From the NCBI GenBank assembly GCA_051294375.1, contig CM119264.1, positions 21,341,045 through 21,405,044 on the forward strand: DNA of 64,000 nt. Direction: 5' to 3'. Under the pieces are notes generated by a model that worked only from the letters and a program-made list of their open reading frames with translations, ran no database searches and was not told the origin of the DNA. The DNA comes from Paraspadella gotoi. Its lineage: Eukaryota; Chaetognatha. Below are positions 23,745-34,338 of the stretch, one piece after another (positions within the stretch are counted from its first letter, which is position 1; every line of letters starts with the position of its first letter). The position numbers and the translations under genes are program-made.

Positions 23745-24353
23745 CTTAGTTTGTCATAAAAATCCCTATTAATGGTCTAATCAATGGCGTATCTGTATTA
23801 TCATAATGTTGAGTAATTTCTGAGTAATGATGTTTTATTTAATTTTTTAATTGTAAATCTTAAGTTTTTTTTATACAATTCGTTCAATTAGAACAAAATG
23901 CTGTCCTGAGCATGTTCTTGACTGTTTTGAATAATTATTTTACATCGTAAAGATTCCCAACTAATTCCTTATATATTTATAATTTTAAGTAATGAGTAAT
24001 TAATTTATAATGATTTTCTTTTTTTAAAAGATTCAGTTTTTTACTGAAGATGAAATTGGATGACCATTAAAGAAAAGTTGTTTTACATAAGTAATATCAA
24101 ATTAATCTTATGAAATTAAAATATAATAAACGTCCAGTACTTTGCTACAGAATGAGAAATGGTACGCATTTTTTGGGTGTCACTCGCGAACGGACACGGG
24201 GTAGGATAATCTCACTGTCTCTCTTTCTTTCTTTTAGTCCTTGATTGTTCTTCTGTTCTTGTGTTTATCCCATAAAAATGATTGGAGAAGCAGTGAATAA
24301 TGTTTTCATCGGCAGAAGCACATAGGGATTGAAGGAGAAGCGAAGGAAGGAGG

Positions 24354-24840
24354 AGAGAGAGAGAGAGGAGAGAAGAGAGAGAGAAGAGAAGAGAGAGAAG
24401 GAGAAGAGAGAGAGAGAGAGAGACGAGAAATGATGAGGAGAGAGAGAGAGAGAGTTCTTTAAACTTGTTTTACTTATACCCTTTTTATTTTTCCAGTCGT
24501 TGGTTTTATTCTCTTATCTATTTTCTAGAGTAGGATTTCGTTCCTTTTTTTCTTTTTCGATAAAATGAAAAAACTGAAAAGTTAGTTGCAACATTTGATT
24601 TTCAACGAAATATCCAACTTAAAAAATAAACAGCTTTTTTACGAAATTGTAACTCGAAAAAAGAAATGCAAATTTGTCGCCTTCGTCAAAGTTTCACGCA
24701 AGACTGTGCCTTTTCGTAAATTTCTCAGTATAATTTTGTTCTTTTTTTCTTGTTTATGTCGTTTTTCTAAAAGAGACATCTCGTATTCTCTCCCCCGCTC
24801 TCCTTCCTCTCTCTCTCTCTCTCTCTCTTCTCTCTCCTCT

Positions 24841-24892
<52 letters not shown>

Positions 24893-24918
24893 GTCTCTCT
24901 CTCTCTCTCTCTCTCCCA
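24354..24918. repeat. (GA)n tract then (CT)n tract, inverted pair
   Basis: Interrupted GA repeats at about 24354-24453 and CT repeats at about 24807-24918 lie 350 bases apart. Being complementary, they could pair as a long hairpin. The sequence between is AT-rich, without a supported gene. Confidence 0.8.
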
Positions 24919-25029
24919 GACTCCCAGACTCTCTCTTGCCTTCCCTCCTTTTTCTCTGTTTCTCTTTCCTCGTTTTATCTTGTTTTTCCTCTTCGGATCA
25001 ACAACAAACGATATAAGCGTCGCGTCGAC

Positions 25030-25043
25030 GTTTCCATAGCAAC
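25030..25043 (+). promoter_or_regulatory. RFX X-box
   Basis: GTTTCCATAGCAAC fits the full X-box consensus (RTHNYYATRRNRAC), including the central AT. It sits in a GC-rich patch (CGTCGCGTCGACG before, CCCCGCGTCCCG after) about 165 bases upstream of the probable exon at 25208. RFX/DAF-19 factors bind such sites in front of ciliary genes; the target here is unknown. Confidence 0.55.
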
Positions 25044-25207
25044 CCCGCGTCCCGTTTGGCGTAGATCCATCTCTGCACTCCCGCTCCATCTGCTGCTGTT
25101 GTTGCACCCAACTTCTCTCCTCTTCTGTGCTCTTGTATCTTCATCTAGCTTTTTTTTGTTCATGTTTAATATCTTTCTGATGTGACCATATTTTTCCTAA
25201 TTCGCAG

Positions 25208-25419
25208 TAGATTTTTACTTATCATTCGAGCCGAAGGTTAAATTGTCTAACGAAACTATAGCTTTTGAAAAGACCACAACAACAACGATACCGACGACAA
25301 AAGCGACAAAGGTATCGACCAACAAAAGAAAGAAGGCGAATAAAAAGAAGAGCAACGATAACGACAACAAAAAAGGCGAAGACAACCGCACAACAGCGTC
25401 AAAACAACAGTCGAAGTAA
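25208..25419 (+). CDS. Probable last exon, Thr/Lys/Asn-rich protein of unknown function
   Basis: A good acceptor (TTTTTCCTAATTCGCAG) precedes two bases of a split codon and then 69 codons to a TAA: DFYLSFEPKVKLSNETIAFE, KTTTTTIPTTKATKVSTNK, a basic stretch RKKANKKK, then SNDNDNKKGEDNRTTASK and QQSK. The first 20 residues look globular or strand-like, and the rest is low-complexity and basic, like a nuclear-localising tail. An internal AAAG|GTATCG could act as a donor, in which case the exon would be shorter. A second frame (KRPQQQRYRRQKRQ...) is also open but has no acceptor of its own. A perfect X-box lies just upstream. Confidence 0.45.
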
Positions 25420-25986
25420 TAGTTGCCGCAATGTCAAAAACAGCGACGACAACGAGAAATACATGAACGACGAGGAGCCATGATTGTATCGGCGCCATTC
25501 GCTTTTTCAGATTTGAAATTTTTTTTTCTCTCTCTTCTTAAATTTCTTCATTTCTTCTTATCTTTCCAGTTTCCTTCAATTTAAAGAAGAAAAAAAAATC
25601 CGTTTTTTCGTCTCGGTTCCAGAATTTAGATTTTTTCCGATCTTTTCCCCAAAACCCTGCCCCCCTCAATTTCACCCACTGCTTCTGCATAATATTAAAG
25701 GTGGAAAAAATAATTAAAAAACAGGCAAAAGCGAGATTACGGAATAAATTAGAATAAACGCGAAACTTCTCCGATCCTCGCTTTTTTTCTTTTCTTTTTA
25801 TTTCTTACTTAGTAGTTTCATTTTTTTTTTCTTTTTCCCTTTCTCGTTATCTTCCTTTCCTTCTGTTTTGATTTTCCCCTTTCTTTCTCTTTGTATTTGT
25901 TTGTTTGTTATTTTCTCTATTACTCTTTCTATTTTTTCTTTCTCTTCATAAGTTAATTTCTTTCTTTTTTACTTTCTATATTTTTT

Positions 25987-25988
25987 TT

Positions 25989-26067
<79 letters not shown>

Positions 26068-26069
26068 CT
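25987..26069. repeat. (TTTC)n tract
   Basis: About twenty TTTC units, preceded by 500 bases of pyrimidine-rich, gene-free sequence (25500-25980). Confidence 0.95.
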
Positions 26070-26172
26070 CTCTTTCCATCCTTTTTCCCCCCTTCATCCC
26101 ACCCGCCGTTATCGAGGTGCTTAAAATGCGCGCCGCTTAATCCCCGTCGCCATTGCAACTATAGACGTCGCT

Positions 26173-26334
26173 GATTGGCTGACGACCCTTCGGTCCGGTC
26201 CGACTGCTCCTATTGGCTGTCGAGCCTCGTCCCTTCGGCAGGTAGTGGGAAGTGACGGAGGAAGTGACGAGGTCGAACTCTCAAATGATTAATCTTCTCT
26301 TTCGCTAACATTGTTTACGCGTTGTCCAGGCAAC
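26173..26334. promoter_or_regulatory. Promoter-like cluster: two CCAAT boxes, forkhead site, X-box
   Basis: Inverted CCAAT boxes at 26174-26178 (TGATTGGCTGACG) and 26212-26216 (CTATTGGCTGTCG), a forkhead core TGTTTAC at 26312-26318, and an X-box-like GTTGTCCAGGCAAC at 26321-26334, two bases further on. NF-Y plus RFX is a known pairing, and forkhead (FoxJ1-type) plus RFX drives cilium genes in animals. The flanks are CpG-containing while the surroundings are AT-rich. A short ATG frame MADALFF follows at 26353 without a donor, so the first exon of the target gene is not found and direction is unresolved. Confidence 0.5.
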
Positions 26335-27385
26335 GCGTTCGCCTGCAACCGATGGCCGATGCTCTTTTTTTTTCGTTTTTTCTTTTTTTTCCGGAGTGGG
26401 GAGAAAAATAATGGAAAGAGACTTGGGCGACCGCGAAAGGAAGTTACCGACGGACGGATTGATGAATGGATGTACGAAGGGATGGACTGAATGGATAAGT
26501 GGATCTACGGATTTGAGTTAATCGATGTGCGAAAGAGAAACAGTTCAATGACTTGACTTGTGTTCAAAGGGTGTATCCATTATTTAAATTTTTAACAATA
26601 AAACGAATTAATGAATGAATAATGAATAAGTTAATGAGTGAAATGATTTTATGGGTAAAATAGGTAACGTTTGAATAAATTCATATGGTAAGTCGGACTA
26701 ATTAAATCCATTATTTTAAAACGTACTTGATCAATTTCTTTTGAAATCCATTATTTACATATCAAGATATAGATAGTAAGTTGCGAGTTAAGTCTAAAAA
26801 ACATAAATAAAGGGTAAAAGAAAAATCTAATCAGATATAAAGCATTATGTAAAAACTAGTATTAAAGTAAAACAAGAAATGAAAACAGAAGAATGATATG
26901 AGCAAACCGGTGCCGCATTGAATGACAGTATAACGAAGAAAAATTTACTCGTAAATTGTAGGATTTTTTTTCTCAGAGAATAAGTAAAAACGATGATAGA
27001 AGACAGTATCGACAAATGGATTAATAATTGATCGAAAAACTTTACTTTACTTTACTTTACTTTACTTTTACTTACCAGCATAAATAAACTGACCTACCTG
27101 CGCACGCGGGAATCACGGAATCAACTTAACTGTGAGACATCCCTATTTTGAGATGAGAGAACGTAATCCGTCCGGCACAATACCGACTACAATATTAAGG
27201 GGTTTTTATGATTTACCAATTTGATTTATGATTTATGAATTGCAACAACGTCTTATTCAATTTTTTTAAAAGTGAGATTTAAAAACTAAAAAAGCTTTTT
27301 GTGGCGTGGTTTTGAGTTTTATTTTTACATTAATTTTTTGGGTTATTTTTCTTTTCTTTTTTTTTTATCCTGCGCGAATTTCCAG
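26335..27385. other. AT-rich stretch, probable intron or spacer
   Basis: No supported exon. It contains short GAATGGATGxA-type repeats (26450-26510), ATGAATGAATAATGAATAA repeats near 26612, and (CTTTA)n at about 27041-27070. Confidence 0.4.
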
Positions 27386-27513
27386 CGTCGCAAACTGATG
27401 ACGTCGAATGCGCGGACGTCGACGCGAAAAACGTGGCGACGCGCCTTAGCGACGGCCATAGCAACGACGACGACGACGACGACGAGAATAACGAAGCCGA
27501 GGAGGACGAGTAG
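27386..27513 (+). CDS. Probable last exon with acidic C-terminus
   Basis: A long pyrimidine run and acceptor GCGAATTTCCAG are followed by two bases of a split codon and then SQTDDVECADVDAKNVATR, LSDGHSNDDDDDD and ENNEAEEDE, then TAG. Forty-one codons of Asp/Glu-rich sequence ending at a stop fit a disordered acidic tail. An ATTAAA at 27671 could serve for polyadenylation. The frame is the only one of the three in which the GAC repeats end at a natural acidic terminus, but overlapping frames (RTSTRKTWRRALATA on plus, Ser-rich on minus) are open too. The promoter-like cluster at 26173 may belong to this gene. Family unknown. Confidence 0.45.
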
Positions 27514-28462
27514 ATCGACGACGACGACGACGACGACGAAGAAGAAGACGTGAGGGGAAACGCAAACGACGATTGTGACGGAAAAGACGATTTAAAGTAA
27601 AAGAAAAAACTATGTCGAGAAGATGACAACAAAGACAAAAATTTAAAATGGCAACGACATAAAGATAAAGATTAAATATATAATATAAAAACGAAAAAAA
27701 CATTTAAACTTAAAATTGGCTTCGTGGGGTCACCGACTGGGGATGACGACGATGGAGAAGACGACAACATCGACGAAAACAACGACGATGAAAAAGCTCC
27801 CTTGTCCCGATAAAGCGGCAAAGGATCAAGAGAACATTTTTATCCCACGTCAAAAGTGNNNNNNNNNNNNNNNNNNNNNNNNNNNNNNNNNNNNNNNNNN
27901 NNNNNNNNNNNNNNNNNNNNNNNNNNNNNNNNNNNNNNNNNNNNNNNNNNNNNNNNNNNNNNNNNNNNNNNNNNNNNNNNNNNNNNNNNNNNNNNNNNNN
28001 NNNNNNNNNNNNNNAGAGAGAGAGAGAGAGAGCGTTTCGCCATCTGGTGAGAGAGAAACCAATATCGAGGTTCTCCGTTGGAGAGGAAGCGAATTCGTCG
28101 TTAGAAATATTTTTGGGGGGGAACATCTTATCGTTAAAAATTTCTCTATTTCAAAGACTAAACATATTTCCTCATGCTATGATAAATTAATATTTTAATA
28201 ATGGTAATTATATTTTTTTTACAGATAATCTTTATTTTTGAGAGAGCTACGAGAACATTTAAAAAAATGTATATATACAACAAAAGTTTTGATAAAAGAG
28301 GCGGACATGTTTCGAACAGTTTTAACCAAACTGGGTCTTTCAAAAGTTTCGATCCTAACATTGTTTTAAAAATTATCATATTCATCCTTTTATTCTAAAA
28401 AGTACAAAGTTGTAAGATCGCCCTCCTTAAAAATACATCCCCATCAACCAAATGAATCCATG
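27514..28462. other. Low-complexity and gapped spacer
   Basis: GACGA-type triplet repeats continue to about 27800 with no acceptor-bounded frame, followed by a 156-N gap and AT-rich sequence. Confidence 0.4.
27859..28014. other. Assembly gap, 156 N
   Basis: N run followed directly by (AG)n, so a GA microsatellite probably fills or borders it. Confidence 1.
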
Positions 28463-28560
28463 GGCGTGGCTTGGATCGCCAAAGACGTCACGTTTAATCC
28501 GCATGGCGCAGTTGGCGCGGCGCCGCAAAAGATGACGCTAGATGTCGGATTTGACGTAAA
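28463..28560. promoter_or_regulatory. Promoter-like patch: CRE, E2F and GC/CACCC motifs
   Basis: GGGCGTGGC (KLF/Sp type) at 28463, GACGTCAC (CRE) at 28484, TTGGCGCGG (E2F type) at 28512, and TTGACGTAA at 28552. An ATG at 28532 reads MTLDVGFD to a possible donor GAC|GTAAAT at 28556. GC-rich in AT-rich surroundings. No following exon is assigned because a 400-N gap begins at 28598. Confidence 0.4.
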
Positions 28561-28597
28561 TGATTTTTGAAAGGCGGGAAGGAGGGAAGGAGGGAAG

Positions 28598-28997
28598 NNN
28601 NNNNNNNNNNNNNNNNNNNNNNNNNNNNNNNNNNNNNNNNNNNNNNNNNNNNNNNNNNNNNNNNNNNNNNNNNNNNNNNNNNNNNNNNNNNNNNNNNNNN
28701 NNNNNNNNNNNNNNNNNNNNNNNNNNNNNNNNNNNNNNNNNNNNNNNNNNNNNNNNNNNNNNNNNNNNNNNNNNNNNNNNNNNNNNNNNNNNNNNNNNNN
28801 NNNNNNNNNNNNNNNNNNNNNNNNNNNNNNNNNNNNNNNNNNNNNNNNNNNNNNNNNNNNNNNNNNNNNNNNNNNNNNNNNNNNNNNNNNNNNNNNNNNN
28901 NNNNNNNNNNNNNNNNNNNNNNNNNNNNNNNNNNNNNNNNNNNNNNNNNNNNNNNNNNNNNNNNNNNNNNNNNNNNNNNNNNNNNNNNNNNNNNNNN
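28598..28997. other. Assembly gap, 400 N
   Basis: Bordered on both sides by GGGAAGGA repeats, so a (GGAAGGAG)n-type array probably lies in the gap. Confidence 1.
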
Positions 28998-29045
28998 GGG
29001 AAGGAGGAAGGAAGGGCTTTTGACGGAAGAGAGAGAGGAAATTAC

Positions 29046-29093
29046 AGAAAAGAAAAGAAAAGAAAAGAAAAGAAAAGAAAAGAAAAGAAAGAA
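29046..29093. repeat. (GAAAA)n tract
   Basis: About nine AAAAG units. Confidence 0.95.
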
Positions 29094-29315
29094 AACGTAA
29101 AGTGCCTGTAAAACAAACAGGAAGAAGCGAATAAAAAAATGAAAAAAAACAGCGTCGGGAAAAAAGGCGAATATTATTTAAAACTTGAATGAAAATTTCA
29201 AGAAAATAACGAAAAATACCTAAAAAGGTTGATAAACGAGAAAAACTTGAATGAAAAAAAAAGATAAAGAAATACTGAAAAAAATGGTTAAAAAAAATAT
29301 TATAGAGGCTCGACT

Positions 29316-29402
29316 ATGGGACCGATCCGGTCGGCGGCGTCGGCGTCGGCATCGGCGTCGGAAGCGGCGTCGGCGTCGGAAGCGGCGTTGGCAGCGGCGT
29401 CG
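29316..29402 (+). CDS. Possible first exon, Ala/Ser repeat
   Basis: ATG opens MGPIRSAASASASASEAAS and then ASEAALAAAS to a donor-like TCG|GTAAAAG at 29403. The sequence is a GCGTCG hexanucleotide repeat, open in several frames on both strands (Gly-Val on plus, Asp-Ala on minus). It may be a GC-rich microsatellite near a promoter rather than an exon. Confidence 0.2.
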
Positions 29403-31040
29403 GTAAAAGTTGCAAAGAACCGCTGATTAATGGAGCGCGAAATTCCCGCGCACTCAAACTCGTTAAAAAGGTCATTTCGCTTTTTTCGCAAAATCTGTTG
29501 AAAAATAATGAGGCAAGAGACATGAAATAAAAATAATAAAAATATTGGGCTCTCCCAAGGCCAATCGGCTTTGGTTTCCACGGAGAGGGGGGACGGGAAG
29601 GAGAGAATGTCACAACATAAACGGCCCGCTTACCTTAAGTTCGACTTATCTAAGGTGAAAACGAGAAAATAGTGTAAAGTTAATTTTTTTTTAATTTAAT
29701 AATTTTTTAAAAAGACTTTACTGTTAACAAAATATTTATAGAGAAGAAAGACTTTAGGTAGGACCAAACTTTGTCAATGGGGTGGGTCACAAGTTTGATT
29801 TGGAAACCTTCCCAAATTAAACTTCATACTGAGAAAACTTTCAATAGACAAAAATTTTCTAAAATGGCGAGAAGCACTAGTAATTATTTTTTTTAATTTT
29901 ATTTTTATTTTTTTTTATAGATAGGAAATGTTAAAAAAAATTATTGAATTTTTTATTTTTAATAGCTTATGAAAAGTTGTCTACACAAAGTATAATTTTT
30001 TTTTCAATATTTTGATGATAAGTGGGTCAAAATTGGGAAAGGCCTAAAAAAAGCATCCTCATCATCATCATCTGATAATTTTAGTAGTTTTTGTTAATTT
30101 TTAGTAATAAAACATCAAAATTTTAAAAAGTTGTAATTACATTTTTTGCTTAACTTTTTGAGCTCTATCAGAATCAAATAAAAAAATAATAAATATTTTA
30201 ACACAATAACTAATACCAATAATGGATTCGTTTAAAGTTTTAATTTGGTCGGCTACCGCTACTTTAGGGTTCACAATCGTTTCTGTAATTCTTTCTTCGA
30301 TGCCAAAATTTAGGGATGAAGAATTAGTAAATGTTCGCTAAACCGTGCTACGCCGATATGTACGTCTTTTAACTTCATATCATATAATTTTTACACGAAG
30401 GTAATGACAAAATTCAACAGGAGCCAACAAAACTAAAATTAAAGTGGTGAGGAAGCTCATAAATTTTTCCACCCTTCGGATTTTCAAACCCAGTGTGCAA
30501 CTTGAAACGTTTTTTTTTTGCCATTTTTCGTTAATGAAGGTAATAAAAACCGCGCGTAGTTTTTTAGTTTTTTGACTCACATCGTCTTATTTATCGTCAT
30601 TTTTCTTTCGTCCAATTAAAACTAAATCCTTTCGACTGTGACTGGAGGAAAAAAAAAGATGAAGACGAGAGAAGACGAGCAGGATGCAGACGAAGAGGAG
30701 AGAGAGTAGAGAGAGAGAGAGAGAAGATAGAGAAGAGAGAGATGAGCAGAGAGAGAGAGGAAAGAGAGAAAAAAAAGAGGGGGGAGTGAAAGGAATCAAT
30801 TTTTACAATATTTTCCGCACAAGAAAATCGTTTTGTTATAACAAAACGTTACTTTATGTATAAAGATTTCATTTTTTGGACAATAATCCTTGGTTTAAGT
30901 TTCTGCGCATAAAAGAAATTTGTTGCGGTACGTATCCTTTTGCAGCTACTGAAATTTCCATAAACGCCCCTAGCGGATAAAATAAGAAGATTGTTCCGCT
31001 TTCTTAAAAAAATAGCAAATCGACAAATCGTATTTTTTTT
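29403..31040. other. AT-rich stretch, no firm gene
   Basis: AT-rich, with two related patches of about 60 bases (29700-29830 and 29930-30060, sharing GTGGGTCA.AA and CCTTCCCAAA/GGGAAAGG-type pieces), a (CATCAT)n run at 30056-30073 and GA-rich DNA at 30660-30780. One broken short frame is listed separately. Confidence 0.4.
30223..30341 (+). pseudogene. Possible frameshifted single-pass membrane micro-protein
   Basis: ATG reads MDSFKV then stops. One T more at the stop would join the next frame, LIWSATATLGFTIVSVILSS then MPKFRDEELVNVR and TAA, a 39-residue protein with a single hydrophobic helix and a charged tail, the layout of small mitochondrial inner-membrane or assembly factors. Since T-run errors are common in this window, the shift could be a sequencing error. 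The resemblance is only in layout; I do not assign a family. Confidence 0.2.
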
Positions 31041-31065
31041 NNNNNNNNNNNNNNNNNNNNNNNNN
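31041..31065. other. Assembly gap, 25 N
   Basis: Joins AT-rich DNA on the left to the compositionally different block 31066-34964. Confidence 1.
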
Positions 31066-32708
31066 AGAGGAGAGCGGATACATTAGAGATGTCGTACTTG
31101 AATCTCGGACGGCGCCTTACCGGTTCTCCTTCCCTTTCCATCTCGAGAGAACAGCGACTCGAATCGGCGAGTAAAAAAGCCACCTATGTTGTATGATTCT
31201 ATATACTTCTTTTCTCTTTAGAGTGAACTTACTTACCATATACGAATTTGCATTAAAAGAGATAAGAGAAGGAAGGTACGAGAGATGAGGCGGAATGATT
31301 AGAGAATTTTATCTCTCATGAGTCGCCGCTCCATTGACAGCATTCCGTAGCGCTCGGTTATTCGAGCACCCGATGTCACTGAGCGCTAGGCACTGACGAG
31401 GTGAAGACGAATCGGCATGTTCGACTCTTCGCCGGGGACCTTTGAGTTTGAGTCAGAGCGTTCGGAGAGTCTGATATGTGTCGTGGACATCAGATTTGGG
31501 TGTGAGGGGCTGTGTAGAGTGTGCGTGCGACTCGATAATTAATACCCAGAGAGAGGAGACAAGGTAGCCCGTTGAGAATTGAAGTCCGACGAGAATGTTT
31601 GCGGCTAATTCGGAGGGGGAGGATCCTTCGCAGAAACGCGTGTGAGTGATCTTATAAGTGAGATAATTAGGTCTTATATACGTAGTAGTGGAGAGAGTTG
31701 AAGAGTGATTCGCTTTGTACATTGCGGATTAGGAAATTCCTTTGCCAAAACGGTGGCGTTATGTCGTCGAGGGTTGGTCTAGAATTCTCGGGGAGAAGGA
31801 GAACATCTGAGTATAATAGAATATTGTGTGTCTCAAACAAAGAAAAATATATTAAATTTCTTCAATAGAAGTGGTCGGACGTATCCGAGTGATCGCAGAT
31901 AGATTAATATTGGAGTGTTTGATATATACTCGGTATGAGTTTATATATTCTCAGTTCTTGTTGATATCCAGATATAAGAGAAGTTAGTGTAGGGACATTC
32001 GACATCGAAAGAAACTTGACGAAGGATATTTTCTTTATAATCCTTTGGTGGAAGTAGTCTGTTTGTACTGGTTGGTTATTGTGGAGGATTTAGGAAGGCG
32101 CCAAGGCTTCATTCCAGTTTTGAGTAAAGGCAAAAGCGAGATATATCATTTAGCAGATCACACATTACAGTCTTCATAACGACTATATCTTTAATAACCG
32201 GATTAATGTGGAGGTATTGACTAATATATCTACATAAGGAAAGAAAAGAATATGAGACGTCGCTCTTACTTATTATTGTTAGCCGATTAGTTCAGACCGT
32301 TTTTGTTGATGTGATGGGTTTTCTTTTTTTCTCACGCCTTACCTGTAAAAGTAAATTTAGAAAAATGAGAGAATTAATTCTTTTGATCAGGTATGCCAAT
32401 TATTATTGCGAGTATGGAGAGTGTAGATTATGAGAAATGCCTCAGTTTGAACCATGCGTTTCAAAAGCGAGCTAACACTTTTCAATATCCTTCACTACAC
32501 GAATATTACTATACAACATTTGACTCTGAGTTTAATTACTATTTACACCGAAAGATACTTGAGCTGCCCGCTCCTTTCCTTTTAATATAGGTCTCTGATA
32601 AGAGGAAACTTTTGTGTTCTTTCGTAGAGTTCGGTTTCAGGTTCCGATAGCTAGTCATCGCACCGTGGCGATACATTTTCTCTTGGGTGTCACCAGCACA
32701 AACCTATC
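31066..32708. other. Block of distinct composition, no gene recognised
   Basis: Fewer homopolymers than the neighbours, rich in GAG, TCG and ATATA words. The longest frame (31453-31722, minus) has neither domain nor splice context. It resembles non-coding parts of a retroelement in texture only; no reverse transcriptase, integrase or paired long terminal repeats are present. Confidence 0.3.
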
Positions 32709-34032
32709 ATAGATTTTTCCTCATCCACCAAAAGAGGGAGTGAAAAAAATATAGCTTAAAAAATGTATAAAACAAGAACGGTAATTAATGTGAGCTCGTC
32801 GTCTCTTCTCGTGAGCAGAGAGGTTCATGTTCACTCGTGTATTTTCTCGTGTACATGACATGACGTTACATTGATCGTTACATGACCAACGATAACTTTT
32901 GAGACTACATGTACTACAATATACTATATATTCATTAAGCACATCATTCGTGTAATGTTGTATGACACCGCAACTGGCATCGGGAATTGTAATTTTTATA
33001 GTTTTATGACCGGAGGATTATTACCTTGTAAGGTCTATGCGAGTCTCGCAGTCCCTCAAATTTTGAGTTTTATTTCTTTCTTAATACAATGAGCAACCAA
33101 ATATATGCAAGCTTATGAGTAAGGTGGCGGACAGTACCGACGTACAGACAGACCGACACGACCGCCGAAACGTGCATATATATATTAGACGATAGGTGCA
33201 GTCACTAAAGAGTACATGTCCTATATATTTATTTGATCCTTTTTTTTATGTTGAGTATAAGCAGGAACGAAAGATGTAATTATAAATTAATCTCACAGGG
33301 GGTAATACGGAGAAAAGAATAAAGCAATGATGAGAGAAAAAGATAACAAATAAAATATGGCATTGTTGCATACGCGTTGAAGAGAAAAAAAATTTTGACC
33401 TTGCCATAAGTGGAGAGAACGAGGATGAAGAGATAATGCCCGCAAGTGCTCAAGGTGAAACAGGTATAAGGAAAAAGGTAAACTTGGCATTGTGTCATAA
33501 AGTGGACCGAGCAGAAATACATTTAAGAAAGTGCCATCAAGTAGAGAGAAAAGGAAGCAAATGACGCAATATGGGGCTTTGACTTTGAGAGCAGCATAGA
33601 TATCTCATCGGATAGGCACGAGGAATATATGGGAAGAGGAGAAAAGGTCTAATAGAGCGTTTTCCCAATGGGTGAGTGTTGTTTTTACGAGGTCGGCTAA
33701 TGCTTGGGCTTTTAACGGGAGCGGGATTCGGGAGGAAGGAATAGTTGGCGTGAGGGCATGAAGGTCAGTCCTCGAAGGCGTAGTCGGCCGCGCGGGAGAA
33801 GGAGAAGCGAGGGGGAAAGGTGGGAGGAGTCGAGGGGGGGGGAGAGGGCGGTGACGAGCGGGAACATATTTGTGGGTCAGAGGGAGGACACAAATACGCG
33901 ATGCTGACAGAATAAAGATTTAGGGAAGAGAAAAAGGATAAAAAAGATAGGAAAAAAAAAAAGAGTAACGAAAAAAGAATTTAAAAAAAGAAAGCGCTCC
34001 TAGATTCTGAGGGAGGCTATTATGTGGGATCA

Positions 34033-34108
<76 letters not shown>

Positions 34109-34338
34109 AGAAGAGAGAGAGAGAGAAGAGAGAGAGAAAGAATAAGAAAGAAAAGAGGGTTGTCCGTGAAAAAAGTATGAAAAGACGTGATGCGTTTGGG
34201 AGAGAGAGCGTCATGTCATGTCACGAGAAATACACGTGAAAAGACCGTCACTGCGGCGAAACTCACATTAATTACCGTTCTTGTTTTCTTTTTTAAGCTA
34301 ATTTTTTTCACTTTTTTTGTGATGGAAAAATCTATGTG
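32709..34338. repeat. Degenerate inverted repeat pair, possible fold-back element
   Basis: 32709-32865 and the reverse complement of 34205-34338 share ATAGATTTTTCC, GTGAAAAAAAT..AGCTTAAA, ACAAGAACGGTAATTAATG and CGTGTATTT.TCGTG, ACATGACATGACG, in the same order. The arms of about 150 bp are separated by 1.34 kb that contains no transposase. Divergence is higher than in the large palindrome (substitutions and indels), so this pair looks like a real, older feature. The GA tract at 34037-34139 lies inside. Confidence 0.55.
34037..34139. repeat. (GA)n tract
   Basis: Interrupted GA dinucleotide repeat. Confidence 0.9.

Larger units (their letters stand above)
23351..24201. mobile_element. Non-autonomous DNA transposon with TA flanks (851 bp)
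   Basis: The left end reads TA|CCCCGTGTCCGTTCTCGA, GTGACACC and AAAAA. The right end is its inverse, with TTTTTGGGTGTCACTCGCG, AACGGACACGGGG|TA. Terminal inverted repeats of about 28-33 bp with a single mismatch, bounded on both sides by TA, are the signature of the Tc1/mariner superfamily. No transposase fragment is visible inside, so it is a MITE or deletion derivative. It encloses the coding-looking exon at 23579-23701, which is unusual. Two independent solo termini in opposite orientation are the alternative. Confidence 0.65.

Noticed and set aside
24586-25185. 199-codon plus-strand frame
   Set aside because: Its centre is a CT repeat (Ser-Leu) and it has no splice or domain support.
31066-32708. 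Long terminal repeat retrotransposon
   Set aside because: No paired long repeats, primer-binding site or reverse transcriptase fragment could be found; only the texture suggested it.
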